This document shows, piece by piece, positions 34,950 through 46,905 of a stretch of DNA of 64,000 nt. The notes under the pieces were generated by a model that was given only the letters and a program-made list of their open reading frames with translations, was not told where the DNA came from and made no database searches. The position numbers and the translations under genes are program-made. The DNA is taken from assembly GCA_028583605.1 (NCBI GenBank), contig CM053331.1, forward strand, positions 17,778,857 to 17,842,856, written 5' to 3'. The stretch's first letter is position 1; each line of letters starts with the position of its first letter. Origin of the DNA: Dastarcus helophoroides (taxonomy: Eukaryota; Arthropoda; Insecta; Coleoptera; Bothrideridae).

Positions 34950-36218
34950 GAATAGTGATTGCGTTTGACAATTGACATAAATAGCCACATATGCGAAAAG
35001 GAAGAAAATTCAGGTGTAGGTGCAAGTTGACTATTTGTATTTACCTTCCTAATTTTGCTAAAGTTGACACAGTCCTTTTGCCTTCATTTTATGCATGCCG
35101 ATGCACCATTGGATCGTTTCCTGTTCGTTACGAAAGATAACATCTCTAACAACAATTATTTTGTATAAGGTTTGAATTTCAGTTTCGTTTTAAGTGTTGT
35201 ATTGTTAGACTATACTATACAGTTAAACTTCTCAATAGTACTGTGCATAGCATGGCGGCTGCATGAAAATTTTACTCTTTTGAGACGTGACTGCCCTTGG
35301 AAAAAAAATGATTAATAAGAAACTCAAAACTGACCATTGATTGGGGTAATTTTTACTGAAAGAAATTCAAAGTGAAAAGTTTTACTGAAGTATATTTGTT
35401 ATACTAAATACACTGGGAATAAAATTATGGTGTCCCTTTGACATCATTAGACCTAACTTTGCTAGAATATTTAATTTTAAATAGCTTTTGAATGCTATAT
35501 CTTTGCAGATGGAAGATTTTAATAAAGCCTTCGTAGCAGTCGCAATAATGAAGGAATATTCGGGATGGAATTTAATCTAGAACTTTCTTTTTGTTTCAGC
35601 TCAAAAGGGATAATCGAGATTCGACTAAATTAGTGCATTTAGGTGAAATTCAGGAATGACAGTAGTTTATACTAAATATAAATTATTATACACATCATTG
35701 ACTCTCTACTGTTATTAATTTGACATTACAGTGTAATTTTGTGAAACTTGGAAGTGTTGGTTAACGGGTAAAAAGTAGATACTGAAACAATGCCTTCGAG
35801 ACACATTCAGTTAATAACTGTTGTGGATATCAATTTAATCTCTGGTTGGATTAAACGAAGTCGAATGGGGCGTCTGGAGACTAGCTTAACTGTTTATTCA
35901 CTGGCTTATTCTTTAGTCTAGCATTCAGACGATGAGGGTGAAGTGCTTTCCGCAATTCTTTTAGAAAACTAATAAGCTTTTTGTTTCATACAATTTCAGC
36001 GTGCAGTTTCAACCATAAAATTATTTCTATTTTATCCTTACATATTGCAGTCACTTTTGCATTATGTATCAGATAAATGCGAAAATGAAAAAACGCTTGC
36101 AGCAGAAAGCGTTAGCTTATTTAATACTTACATCCTTAGAATATACAAACAATAGCTTACAGTTATCCTTAAAGCTGTCGGCAATGATATTCATTGCAAA
36201 ACTATAACAATTTAAGGG
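34950..36218. other. No gene recognised
   Basis: AT-rich DNA. A short ATG-initiated frame near 35790 (MPSRHIQLITVVDINLISGW) is not supported by anything else. Confidence 0.4.
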
Positions 36219-37767
36219 GTTAGAGCAAAAAGAGTATACGTGATATTTTCTTATTTTTTGAGATACTTGTAAATACTGTAAAGACTGATAAACGAATAGA
36301 AATGCCTAGTATAAATAAAATTGATGAAAATGTAAGAAACTCTGTTAGTTCTCATATAAAGATGTTCCCAAAAAACAGGAGTCAATATTCTCAAAAGACA
36401 AGACAAGATGCTTATCCTCAGAACTAAGTGTAGCAAAAATTTACTCGTTGCATCAAGAATTCTGCAATGAAACTAATAATACTGCTGTTAAACTATCTTA
36501 TTATTAAAATATTTTTAACAATGAGTTTAACCTAAGCTTTCATAAGCCCCAGAGCAACACTTGCTCAAAGGAGACAACTTACAGAATATTATAAATAACT
36601 CAGGTGATGAAAAGAGTGTGCATGCTGCTAAAGTATCCTTAGAACTACATCAAAGAAAACCTCAAAAAGCATGTGAATTGAAAAAAATTATCGAAAGCAA
36701 TAGATTCCAGGGATACTGTAGTTATATGTTTTGATTTACAGCAAACCCCATCTACACCCTGCTTACTACATCAAAAGTCTTCTATTTGAGGCAACTTTGG
36801 ACGTATACTTTTGGTATACATAATTTAATTACTGAAGAGGTTCATATCCATACATGGGATCGGACTATATCTGGCAGAGGGTTACAGGAGAAAAGTGCAA
36901 AAAAAAGAATCCTCAAGTTTTTATTCCTGAGAATTGGAGGGAAGTGATTGCTGGTTCCTGCAAAAAATTTATAGTGCATAGTATGATCCAGACAATATTC
37001 TATTCTTTTGAAAAATAAATAAATTGAAAAAATTTGCAAAGAAATATGCAGAAGGAAGACCTATTAAGTTTACAGAAATAATCCACTTTAGATATGAGCA
37101 AGAATTCAAATTGATTTCCTTTTAATTTAAAACAGTCTTGGGTAATCTTTATCCATTCTTAAAATGTACATATGGATCAAGTTCTACTGGACTCCTATCT
37201 TATTTCTTTGACAACATGTTTACACAGCTGCATGCAAGTTTAGTTCCAATTAAATTTGAAAAGTGGGAAAATCTACAGAGCCTTTTACCTGCACTGTACC
37301 ATTTATTTTACACAAACATAAACCATGAGATCCCAGAAGTAAAACAACAGGAAGAAAACGAACATTGAGACCTGAACCCAGCTCCATTCAAGAGTATCAT
37401 GAAGAGTCTGTCAACGACATCGATGATGATGACATAAGTTCCGACTGTGAAACATGAGAGTTTGTTATTTTTTGCCAGTAAATATTTTTTTTTTGCTAGA
37501 ACTGCATGTGTTAAATTAATAGAATTATTAAAATGAATAAATATATTAAATATATTTTAGCAAAAAAGGTATAAGTATTTCAAATTTGATTTTTTTACAA
37601 AAGTTACTTTTTTTGAATAAAATGATGTTACTAATAAAATTATACGTTATCTTTTCATATATTTTATTTTACTAAAAAGTTGTGGCAAAGTTTTCAAAAA
37701 GCAATAAACTTTGGAAATCAATTTATCAAAACTAGATAGGACGTACTTATACCCTTTTTGCTCTAAC
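36219..37767 (+). mobile_element. 1.55-kb inverted-repeat transposon carrying a broken uncharacterised-family protein
   Basis: The left end GTTAGAGCAAAAAGAGTATA and the right end (reverse complement GTTAGAGCAAAAAGGGTATA) match at 19 of the first 20 bases. The space between is filled from about 36270 to 37375 by one decayed plus-strand protein (next entry), then an AT-rich 3' segment. This is the anatomy of a cut-and-paste transposon. I cannot see a target-site duplication (left flank ..TTAAGGG, right flank GTGTAG..), and the end sequence does not match a superfamily I know. Confidence 0.7.
36270..37375 (+). pseudogene. Transposase-like pseudogene of a widespread insect 'uncharacterised protein' family
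   Basis: Pieces in shifting frames read, in order: DENVRNSVSSHIKMFPKNRS with YSQKTRQDAY (36315-36420); HQEFCNETNNTAVKLSYY (36450-36510); NIFNNEFNLSFHKPQSNTCS (36510-36570); a DEKSVHAAKVSLELHQRKPQ stretch in another frame (36605-36665); VICFDLQQTPSTPCLLHQKS (36725-36780); RQLW and GIHNL-like remnants near 36790-36830; KYAEGRPIKFTEI (37040-37080); and WENLQSLLPALYHLFYTNIN (37265-37325). I recall these blocks (HIxSFPxxxSHY, FNLSFHxPxxDxCxxC, FDLQxTLPxP, LLxxIPPxHHxFY) from a large insect family annotated only as uncharacterised. The conserved Asp of FDLQ and the later blocks would fit a DDE-type nuclease; that is inference. Many stops: dead. Confidence 0.65.
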
Positions 37768-37844
37768 GTGTAGAGAAAAGTATCGCCTTGATAGATTATC
37801 TCGATGCCGCAAATTATTTCTCGGATGTGGAAAGGTAATTCTGT

Positions 37845-38297
37845 CTGCTTTTCATATTAGCTGATGAAAATAGGCTTTTCGATTTCAATATTTGTATAAT
37901 TAAAGATTATACGACAACATTTTACGGTTTCTAAAAACTACAAGACTATATCAATGACTGTTTGTTGCAAATTGGTTAATACTACATAAAACTGAGTGTT
38001 TATAAATGTCTGCATGGGAGTCCTGTTTTCGGATATATGAGTTTGCACAAACCCCCATAATACCTATATTATTTTGCTGTTGATAGGCCTATCCAAATAT
38101 GCAGAAATATACAGAGTGTTTTATTAAAAAGCTCAAATTTGTATCAACATTCTGTATGTGACTGATATAAAATAAAAATAATTTGAAAATACGCTTCCTA
38201 TAGATATACGCCTCTGAACAAAAAACTATTTTGTTATCTTTTCATGCTTAGAGCTATTCTTCTTCCACACACCAATAGTGTACCCTATATGTGTATG
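37845..38297 (-). repeat. Family H palindrome, single arm with terminus
   Basis: Matches the right arm of 48262-49095: ATTATACGACAACATTTTAC, CAAATTGGTTAATACT, CCCCCATAA, TATTATTTTGCTGT, AAATATACAGAGTGT and CCTATAGATATACGCC. It ends in CACACACCAATAGTGTACCC, the mirror of the CAGGGTCCGCCATTAGTGCG terminus. Its partner arm is missing. Confidence 0.6.
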
Positions 38298-38708
38298 TCT
38301 CACATATTCAATTTTTTTATCCACTACGTATTATTTACAGATGTTCTTTGTCTACTATCATGAATTGATTATTAAAAAGCTAGTAAAATTAAAAACATTA
38401 TAGGGTAGTTAACACTACCAAATTACCTTATTAGATGATGTAAATATGGTAAATTACTGAATAAGAAATAGGAAACTGTCGCTTTTTATTTATAAAATTT
38501 ATTGATTAGTTCATTACTCCAATTTTAAAATTGTAATGTTTTACTCTGTGAACGAATATTACGAAACAGCACCAGTCATAATGGTTTTAAGTGTGACGTC
38601 ATTTGTTCAGTTTAACGAAAGTCTGCCAGTTCGCTAATGCTCATTTTTGGCTATTCTATCGTGCTTTTATACCTTTCGTAGTACTTTCGTTTTTTTTTAT
38701 GAAAATAT

Positions 38709-39407
38709 TGTTACGGGCTTACCCACTTTATTACTAAACTAAACTCGGATCCCTACAACTGAACAATACCTCACTTATGTACTTCTAACTACTAACTCAC
38801 TAATTACACTGACTGACTCTAACTAACTGACTCGAGGGAAAGCTGACCGCCTTATATAGTTTTGGCATCCAGGTTCTAGAACAATCCTGCGGATAAGGTT
38901 TACCGTTTGGTGAAATTTCGGGAACGCTTATGTGCCGTTTGCTTCGTTATCGCAGTCGCTTTCCCCTTATCAGATCATTCTAGAAACTTTTCTTATGTAA
39001 TAAATTCTACAATTCTATTTTAAATTCTATTCCATCTATTTACATTGCGTTACACTATGAATTAATTCAGTATTGTCTAAATGCGTCGGCCCTGGCGTCT
39101 CTGATAAAACGATTTTCTTATAAAATATATATTGTTCTGTTTTGTCCTTATAAATTTTCACGACTAAAAAAAAGTCCATAATCATTTCACTCCATTTAAA
39201 TATATTATAACGCTAAAATAAAAAAAAGGAAAAAATAACGTATTTTTTGCCTTAACAATTCTTTTCGCTTCAAAAACTATTCTGTAAATGTTTTCAACAA
39301 AGAAAACAGTCTTTCCACACTAACAAGTTTAAAAAAAACGGTTGTCAGTACAACCTACCAATATTTCATCCTCTGCTTTTCATTGCTTTTAATTTATCCT
39401 TGCAACA
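38709..39407 (-). mobile_element. LTR of an LTR retrotransposon (699 bp), probably Ty3/gypsy-like
   Basis: Read on the minus strand it begins TGTTGC and ends GTAACA, near-inverted termini. It carries a TATA box (CTATATAAGG, 38852-38860) and, 18-20 bases before its end, an AATAAA signal (38727-38732). Just upstream of its 5' edge is a purine-rich GGGGCGGCGATC (39411-39422) that could be the polypurine tract, making this a 3' LTR with a stub of internal sequence. The other LTR and the gag-pol region are absent. No duplicated target site can be tested. Superfamily is a guess from general layout. Confidence 0.6.
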
Positions 39408-39424
39408 TAGGATCGCCGCCCCAA

Positions 39425-40130
39425 ATTAATCACCATTTTAGCGTCCGTTTGTAACCTGGCACCCAAAGGTATCGCACACTTTTATTTTTTTGTATAAAGT
39501 GATCTTATTTAAGAGAAATAAAAATCTATATGGACTAATACAGCAGTGTGAACATTTTAAGGCAAGTTAAAAATAAGAGGAAATCCCCTTTTGAAAATAG
39601 GTAAAATCTTTAATTTTGGTCATTTTGTTAAGGTCGCGGGGGTTTCAAAATAACGGTAAACATTTCAGTCAAATGATAAACCATCGATACCAAACCCGTG
39701 TCGCTGGTATACTTGGTAAAGAGTTGTAACATGCATTAAATAATAAAATGTTTCACCAGCTTATAGCAAAGTTGGGTACATTAGGTCTTATAAAAAATAT
39801 CACAAACTATGTTGTCACTTGAAACCTATTGTCTATTTCAGAAAATGTCTTGGTTGGTAGCATTTTTAATGCCCTTTCAAGTGATGGATTGCTTGTTCCT
39901 GCAATAAGGTAATACTTATGCGTTTTTTTTTAACCGAAAGCGATTCATTCTTGGGGTTTCAAAAAAATAGCACACCTTAGAATATCGGTGTTTTTTAAAT
40001 AAACATAATAGAATAGTTTTCAGCTCATGCAAGAAAAGCAAACAATCTCACAAACTAACTGAAAGAATGCGCTCTCATTTGCATAGCGCAAGTTCATCAG
40101 CACATATCAGGTACCTAGCTCAGTCGAATT
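39425..40130. other. No gene recognised
   Basis: May contain a little internal sequence of the LTR element near 39425-39480. The remainder is AT-rich and unassigned. Confidence 0.4.
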
Positions 40131-40137
40131 GCGCTGA

Positions 40138-40510
40138 AAAAAGCATATACCTTGCAAAAGGTCGAGTATGCTTATTTTTCTTTTATATTGCTTAAAGCAA
40201 GGTAGAGGTAAATAAACCAAGTTTTCGATATTGAAAGTTTTATGCTAAATCTGCAGTCCTGAAAAAAAGATTTAAAAAAGGTTGTACTTTTTTTAGTTTC
40301 TCAAGAATATTTTTTTTCTAAGCAATGTACCCTAACAATAATAATAGTTCAACCACGTTTAAACTTGGCAAGCTCAATTTATTTTTCGTGGCAAATTTGA
40401 GAAAATTATTGTAGCGTAAATCATCGAGTGTTTAGATACCTACACTATATCCAAATGCGATATAGCTACAAAGAAACTTTTTCCAATTTAAAGTATTTTC
40501 ACAAGAGCTT
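40138..40510. repeat. Dispersed repeat X/Y, second copy
   Basis: 40138-40225 (GCATATACCTTGCAAAAGGT) is the reverse complement of 15605-15680. 40345-40500 (ACCACGTTTAAACTTGG, GTAGCGTAAATCATCG, ATAGCTACAAAG) matches 15325-15480 directly. It borders the protein remnant at 40576. Confidence 0.5.
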
Positions 40511-40575
40511 GAGTCAGCCTGTGTAAAAACTAAAACATTTTTAAGTTTGAGTATCTCTCAAGCATAGAGCAAAAT

Positions 40576-40818
40576 TTACTTTTCCCATGCACATACATAT
40601 ATTGTGACACTAGTGTCTTTCAGCAGTCTTGGTACTTTCTGTGCAGCACTTGGGTATCCATCAAATATTATTAAAATATTTTCTCCATAGTGATTCCCAA
40701 AGTACCTCATGTAAGTGCTGAATATCTCTGTCATGGAATTGTTTCGTTTCCAGATGACTTTGTGCAGAAGTGATACAGGGCGACACGAAGATTGGCCAGC
40801 TGTCGCTGCCCGGCCCAC
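40576..40818 (-). pseudogene. Fragment of an uncharacterised insect repeat-borne protein (LLH..W / FDGYP motifs)
   Basis: The minus frame reads PVSLLHKVIWKRNNSMTEIF, STYMRYFGNHYGENI and LIIFDGYPSAAQKVPRLLKD. I recall the combination GGSLLHRxxW, xxYVxYVxxHYG and VVFDGYP in many arthropod proteins annotated as uncharacterised. Only this short central piece (about 70 residues) survives. Upstream frames (40820-40930) do not continue it recognisably and no stop-free extension exists. Function is unknown. Whether it is mobile-element-borne is inferred from its repeat neighbours. Confidence 0.5.
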
Positions 40819-40939
40819 TTCTCCTAGACGACACTTGAAGATTTCGCCTTCAAGTCGACCTGGTGGTCCTTTCTCACAAAAGAAGCTGTTGACGAGAATA
40901 TATGCAAAATTTACGTTTTGACGGACTGAATTCTATTCA

Positions 40940-42110
40940 CCAATGGCCCTTTCAAATTTTTCGGAAGTTGGGAATTTTCCAGAAAGACGTTTTAACGCGA
41001 TTAGCCGAACCCCCGAAAAAAAAAGAGAATGCCAGCAAAATTTTGTCCCTAACCCACCACTAAACAGGCAATCACGTTCACCTAGTGTCGGTTTTGTATT
41101 AAGAAACTGAGTGTGAATTTTTATTTTCTTCCTGACTTGGATTATTCTCCCTCAGTGTTACAATTGCGACCGCGAAAACTAGACTAATTGATTATTTATT
41201 CTTTCGTTCGCCGAGTGTTGGTACCGGTAACGTGAGACTATTTTCTTTTCGTCTTCTTTCTCATGGGTGATAATTAGGACTTTCCGCGCATACTGGCCGA
41301 AGCCCTTTTCTTTTACCGAGTAATAGTGCCGCTAGCTGTAGATATTTATTAATTTTGTTTTTCCCGTCCGCGTGTACTACTTGTAAGTATGCCTATCCTC
41401 GCATACAGACTGAAGTGATTTTCATAAGAGGCCTAGAGACTGTTTACGAGGCAAACCGAATTCGCGAGTCGTCCGCGCACAGAAAAACTTGTCTTAAGAT
41501 TACAGGACTTGTATTTTTCGCGAGTTTGCGAATCGCGGAGTTTTCCGCATTGATATGGTCTGCTCAATCTCCACACCTCATTCTATCGAAATCCTCTGAA
41601 AGAATTCTTACGCCATATTTGGACTCACACATTCTCGAACATAAGTGAAAGTGTTAATGACAGCATGTCAGGAAAGATGATATCTTTTCGCCTTCTGAAA
41701 TGTTTACTAATCTTGCGGATTCTATAATACGTCGTTGTGCCATACTAAAGATGTTGTTGAAGTGTTGTTATGTTTTATTCAAATAAAAAAATAGAGTTAA
41801 AGGATTTAAAGAGTGACATTTTTTTGAGAACCCGAAAAAGGACGCCCTTTGGTTTAAGACAAAAAAAACTGCCAATATTAAAAGCAGAAAGTGGTAAAAA
41901 ATACATCATTTGAAGGAGCACTAAAAATTATGTTAGGCCATTCTAACACTATTTCCTGAAAATAACTTCAAATCACTTTTGTAACACGACATTTTTTTAT
42001 TAATTCTACTCAATGTAAGGAAACTGTGTCCCTAATTGTTTAGCACCATTTACAGATTCAAATTTTTATTGCAAAATACGTGTTCATTTTAATAATAGAG
42101 AAGGTGTATT
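40940..42110. other. No gene recognised; locally CpG-richer
   Basis: 41150-41620 is richer in CG dinucleotides (GTCCGCGCAC, TTCGCGAGTTTGCGAATCGC) and carries a 97-codon plus frame (41355-41648) that matches nothing I know. It could be part of the same repeat-borne element as 40576-40818. Confidence 0.35.
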
Positions 42111-42167
42111 AAGGGTGCGATACAAGTTAAATATCTTGGGTTAATCCTGCAGAGTGAGTTAATCTTT

Positions 42168-42393
42168 AGAGGGTATCTTGGATGCGATTACAAACAATAC
42201 CAATGGAGTTCTCTGGATTATCAGAGAGCATTTAGAAGGAACCGGGGCTTACAACAGGCATGGTCGATTGGGTATACACAATACCGATTATATCCTTCAT
42301 CCTCCACTTGGACCATTGTTACCACAAATATTATTAAAGGAAATTCAATCTATATAAGCTCTGGCGGAGGCACCTTATATATTACATTCTAAG
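42168..42393 (+). other. Coding-like open stretch, unidentified
   Basis: Two plus frames are open here. One (about 42172-42357) reads LEGILDAITNNTNGVLWIIR, then YNRHGRLGIHNTDYILHPPL and LPQILLKEIQ before a stop. Its composition (HPPLGPLLP, RHGRLG) looks protein-like and the block is GC-richer than its flanks. No start codon or splice sites are convincing. It may be a fragment of a mobile-element or virus-derived protein. I do not recognise the family. Confidence 0.3.
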
Positions 42394-42789
42394 AAAAATG
42401 TCTTTATTAACACCCCAGAAAATTAAAAGTTAAAATAAAATGAAGTTCGAAAATCACATGTTGCTAGTTAACTTAATTATTAGAAAATTTGGTATTCTTA
42501 AAATAAGTAAGTATATATTTTTCTAATTTGGCTCAGTAACAACTTTCATTTAGAAAGCTTGCTGATGGTTATCTTGTGATTATATTTAAGACGTTAAAAT
42601 ATGCAGTGACTAAAGGTATATTATGGTTGAGTGCTAATATTTTTTATTTAAACTATTACCTTAAAATCTGCGGCTTACACAAATTTATTGTTTAAAAGAT
42701 TAGGTTGTTAATATCCATTTGATTTGATTATTTAGACTTTACAAAAAGACGCATTTGATGGTAAGACATATCAAAGCCAGTTTTTGTGA

Positions 42790-43620
42790 AAGTCATAGCT
42801 GACAGGTAAGAGAAGATATATCGGGTGTAACAGGATCAGGGTACACCCCCTTCTTTTTTCTTACTTATGAAGATACATTTTTTAAACTCACCACACTTGA
42901 TGTTCTTATGAAATGTCAAATTTTGACATAAAAATGACATTCCTAGTGCATTTACTTTTGCTAAAACTGATACAAACTTTTGATTTTTAAATAAGACACC
43001 CTGTATGTGATTACATTTTTGAAATCTGCAAAATTTTCTAAACACAATGCACCAAAAAATGCGTTTCTTAAAAAATTAAAAATTTTTTGTCCCCATTTTA
43101 TTTTTCAACCTAGGTCATGGACCAAATTAACGCTAAAAACATCAAATCGTGTAAGAAAAGGAGTATTTGATTCTTTTATCACGTGATAAAGTTGATAAAA
43201 ATGGTTTTTATGTCCAAATTTCATTTTCTTAAATAGCACCATATTGGTACTGCGGTACCACCAAAAAGTATAATTAATGGCTAATATATCCATATTTTTA
43301 TTGTTGCTGTAATGTTAATAGAACTGAAGCTACAGCCAAAAGAATTCAAAATATTCGATTTCAATTTATTTGAAAATTTATTTATGGTAATAAGAATATA
43401 AGGAAGATATAGAAAAAAAATTATTAAAAAAAAACACTTTTTCAAATTTCCTAATTTATTTTAATTTAATGCTAATATGGTCAGTTAGCGTTAATTAGAA
43501 TGAGTCATGACATTCTAGGCTAAAATATAAAATGAGACCAACAAAATTCTCGATCCCTTAAATATCAGTTATTTTATGGATATTGTATCCACAAAATTAT
43601 GCAGATTCCAAAATTGTAAT
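42790..43620. other. Repeat shreds, no gene
   Basis: AAATAAGACACCCTGTATGT at 42990 is an end-type fragment of the CAGGGTG group. The rest is AT-rich. Confidence 0.4.
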
Positions 43621-43630
43621 AATATACAGC

Positions 43631-43699
43631 TTTTTTCAATTTATTTAACATTTCTTCGGCCCAGTTTGGCAATATTTAATGTTAAATAAATTGAAAAAA
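43631..43699. repeat. Perfect 22-bp-arm hairpin
   Basis: TTTTTTCAATTTATTTAACA.. (43631-43652) is perfectly inverted at 43678-43699 around a 25-base spacer. It lies just left of the palindrome at 43751. Confidence 0.6.
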
Positions 43700-43750
43700 A
43701 AAAACATAATATTTCCGGTCAATAAGGGTCTACCATGAAGAATATACATA

Positions 43751-44118
43751 CAGCTTGTTCTATTTAAAAATCAAAATATATACTGTCTAAACCAAATTTA
43801 GTGTCCATTACAGGAATGGTCAAAGATATAAGAAAGCTTAAATGGGCAAAGTAATGCAGAATTTAATGTCTAGCAATTTCATTCCAATTTTTCTCGATTT
43901 TATTTAGAAAATATTGGAAATCGCCATTTTTAATATTTACTAAAAATGACGATTTTCAGTTTTTTCCAAACAAAATCAAGACGAATCCAAATTCAATGGT
44001 TTTCTCAGGTGAAGATTATTTGACATTAAATTCTGCAGTACTTTGCCCATTTAAGCATCTTTGTATATCTAACCTTTTCCGAGATTCCTGTAGTGGAAAT
44101 GGAATTTGGTTCAGCCTG
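43751..44118. mobile_element. Palindromic repeat G, 368 bp, TA-flanked
   Basis: The ends are TA-CAGCTTG.. and ..TTCAGCCTG-TA. The arms mirror each other: AACCAAATTTAGTGTCCATT / GGAAATGGAATTTGGTT, GGGCAAAGTAATGCAGAATT / TTCTGCAGTACTTTGCCC, and CGCCATTTTT / AAAATGACG at the centre (about 43930). The right arm also occurs alone at 14055-14245. Non-coding foldback, probably Tc1/mariner-type by its TA flanks. Confidence 0.65.
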
Positions 44119-44129
44119 TATATTTTTTA

Positions 44130-46730
44130 CAAATATACGATAGCGATGCAAGCAAAAGCTACGCAGATGTCCGAAGTTCCAACTGGCCAACATTATTGTT
44201 AAGCAACGTTAAGTTTAACCAAACATTTGCTTTTTACTGGGTATTATTTGCTTTGGTTATAAGGTCGGCAATGCGACTACCTACATTTTGTTTAAATTTG
44301 TCGTCTGCACCAAAATCATTAAAGTTTTAATGGCTATCATTTAAATTTTGTAATAAAATCGTTTGTTCGAATACGGTGCACGGGTAAATTACAAATGGAA
44401 ACAAATAGTACAAAGGACTTTATTTTACGTTGTAGTATTAAGCTCGACAATTACCGGAGATAAAATTTTAACTCGAGCCCTTTTACCACTACGAATCCAC
44501 AATATATGGCTTTTTCAGATAGGTAGAATGTAAATTTTGCTTCCCAATAACGCAGTGTCGCTTAGGTTATCTTATCGGTATAAATAACACAAACGAATTT
44601 AGGCGTAATGCAGCATGGCAAAATCAATTGTTTTTATAGAGAGTAATTGATTTGTTCAATTTTTAGACTTTAACTTAACAATAACATTAGTTAGTAATGC
44701 TATAGTATTAAAAATACAGTATGGAACAGCCAAATAGAACAAATTCAATATCTCAGTTATTATACATACTTATGAAAAATCCCGAGACGGGTGAATTTAA
44801 GATTATAAGATGAAATCCTGCATTGCAAAAATTTCATTCCTAGATGCAACACATTTTGAGTTACCGTGAAGTGTTTTATCTAAATATCAACTTTTTTCTC
44901 GAAATTTCCAGTCTTAATTTAAAACTTAAAGTTTAAAAAAAAATATATTTTAATTTCATTTTTTCCAAAAATTTTCATTTATGTTTAAAAATGTCGGTAT
45001 GTTTAAATCAATTTTGGTAGGATTTTCGTTTTGAAAGTCCACATCTCCAATTTATCACTTTCTTTTGTCTTCATATCGTTTATGCAAGATGTACTTTTTA
45101 AACTAACCATGTTGCAATTAGTTCTGAATCTGTTTTGTTTTTGCTCATGCGCAAAACAAACAAGCCAACAAGAATCAGAAAAAGCAAGACAAGAATCAAA
45201 CCACCAAGAAATTGGCAAAACAAGAAGATAAACAACTTTTTCTCTTGCGCAGCGAGACAAGAAAAAATTAGTTAATACGCCAAAAAATTTTTCTTTGTGC
45301 AACACTATTCAGTAGTACGTTTTCTCCCACATCTTTAAAAATACTTTTCACCGATTCGCCTTTTTCTAAGAAAATCAGAAGTTTATCTGCATTCAAAAAA
45401 TGCAGAATATTTTGAAAGGAAATAGACACAAGTATTGTAAATTAGTTGTTATTCAAATAATAATTCCTGAAGATCATTACAAACGTCTTTAGACTTGTAA
45501 ATCTATATCAGAAGGTGTAAAGCAAACTTTTTTCTTCCTAAATGCCACAGCCGCCAAATAATTTAGATTAACCTGGGGTAAATATGTATTCGAAAGTTCA
45601 TATGTATCCAATATGGGGGCTAGTCAGGATCGAGATATATGTTAATAATTGAAAAATATATTTTGTTCGTTGGTAATGAACCATTACTGGTCCTATCGCC
45701 GAGGAAACTTACTGTAGGATATTGGGAAAAGTGGGGCGGTTGGTAAGTATTTAAATATGTTAATAAATAAAAAATATGTTTTATTTCTGGCAAATGAACG
45801 ATTGCAAAGCATTTTCTAGTAAAGGAAATTTAGTTTCAGGATTTATAATTTGTATAAATATTTAGGGGCTTGGCGGGGAGACTAAACATTTTTAAAATTA
45901 AATAATGTTTTACGCCTAAAAAGTAGGTACCAATATCCAAATTTTGCGCTACAGGCCTTTTGAAATTAAAAAAAAAAAATTAAAATCGACTCACCCTAAT
46001 ATATATGTTGCTAAAAAAACAGAATATACTCTTATCCGAGAGACGGCAATGCCCTAAATTTCCTATATTTATGTATATATTGTTAAAACATAGAAGATAA
46101 TTTCGTGTGAAAGAGGGCAATGCTTAAAATTTCCAAATAGAATGTTCTATATGAGGAAATATATATCTGATTTTTATATGCATTTCTTATAGCTTAGGCA
46201 CTTAGCTGTTAAACATAAAATCCCATTAAATCTTTGTCTAAGCGGCTCTATCTGGCGGTAAACTGTTTGATATTCCTAATATATTAGTGCTAACCATCTA
46301 CAAAAAGATAAAATTGCGAAACAAAAAATAAGTTTCAGATAAATCATGTGTTTCTTTCACCAACGTAGTATATAGTTTTCATTATGCATATTTTTACGAT
46401 AAATGTGGACATATTTTTCTAAAACTGAGCAACATAAATTATTTGAGCGGGCGTGAATTTGAGATATGATATTACATAGCATAAAAACAAATTTCTTTCA
46501 TTTTTTCACCCCTGCCTAACATATAAAAACACAGACGAAGCTCAAGCGAGTGCAGGTGTTGAAATTCATGAATTTTACATAGGTTTTTCATTTTCAACGC
46601 TCATACTTTGAACTGAAATTAAACAAAGTAAAGCAAGATTTTACTTTTATTCTAAGAAATATTTAATGACTTTATGTCCTAGGCCAAATCGCCACATCGA
46701 ATTTTGAAGATCCAGTTTTAGAAGATATTC
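44130..46730. other. No gene recognised
   Basis: AT-rich DNA. A 100-codon minus frame and a 66-codon plus frame share 45003-45305 with no recognisable domain. Confidence 0.45.
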
Positions 46731-46739
46731 CCGCATAAA

Positions 46740-46905
46740 ATTGGATCAAGTAATCCAATAATGCTTGTAATCTTGGTCAACACGTTATTTAACGTATCCC
46801 CATAAAAAATGTCTGTAAGCTGTATATCATAAACTGTGCAAGGCCAGTGGATAGTTCCACATCGCGGTATATCAGAGCCTTCGATCCAATCTCTCATATG
46901 ATAAA
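46740..46905 (-). pseudogene. Possible mariner-type transposase shred
   Basis: The minus strand reads RDWIEGSDIPRCGTIHWP, then CTVYDIQLTDIFYGDTLNNV. This follows the arrangement of the mariner segment around the third catalytic Asp (RWIGRGGPxxWPxRSPDLTPLDFFLWG), with substitutions at most key positions. It is too short and diverged to be sure. It lacks the first two catalytic blocks and any inverted ends. Confidence 0.35.

Noticed and set aside
41355..41648. 97-codon plus-strand frame in a CpG-richer stretch
   Set aside because: No recognisable domain, no splice or promoter context; kept only as a note on the region.
45003..45305. Overlapping minus 100-codon and plus 66-codon frames
   Set aside because: Opposite-strand overlap with no domain; the plus frame's hydrophobic start is common in AT-rich chance frames.
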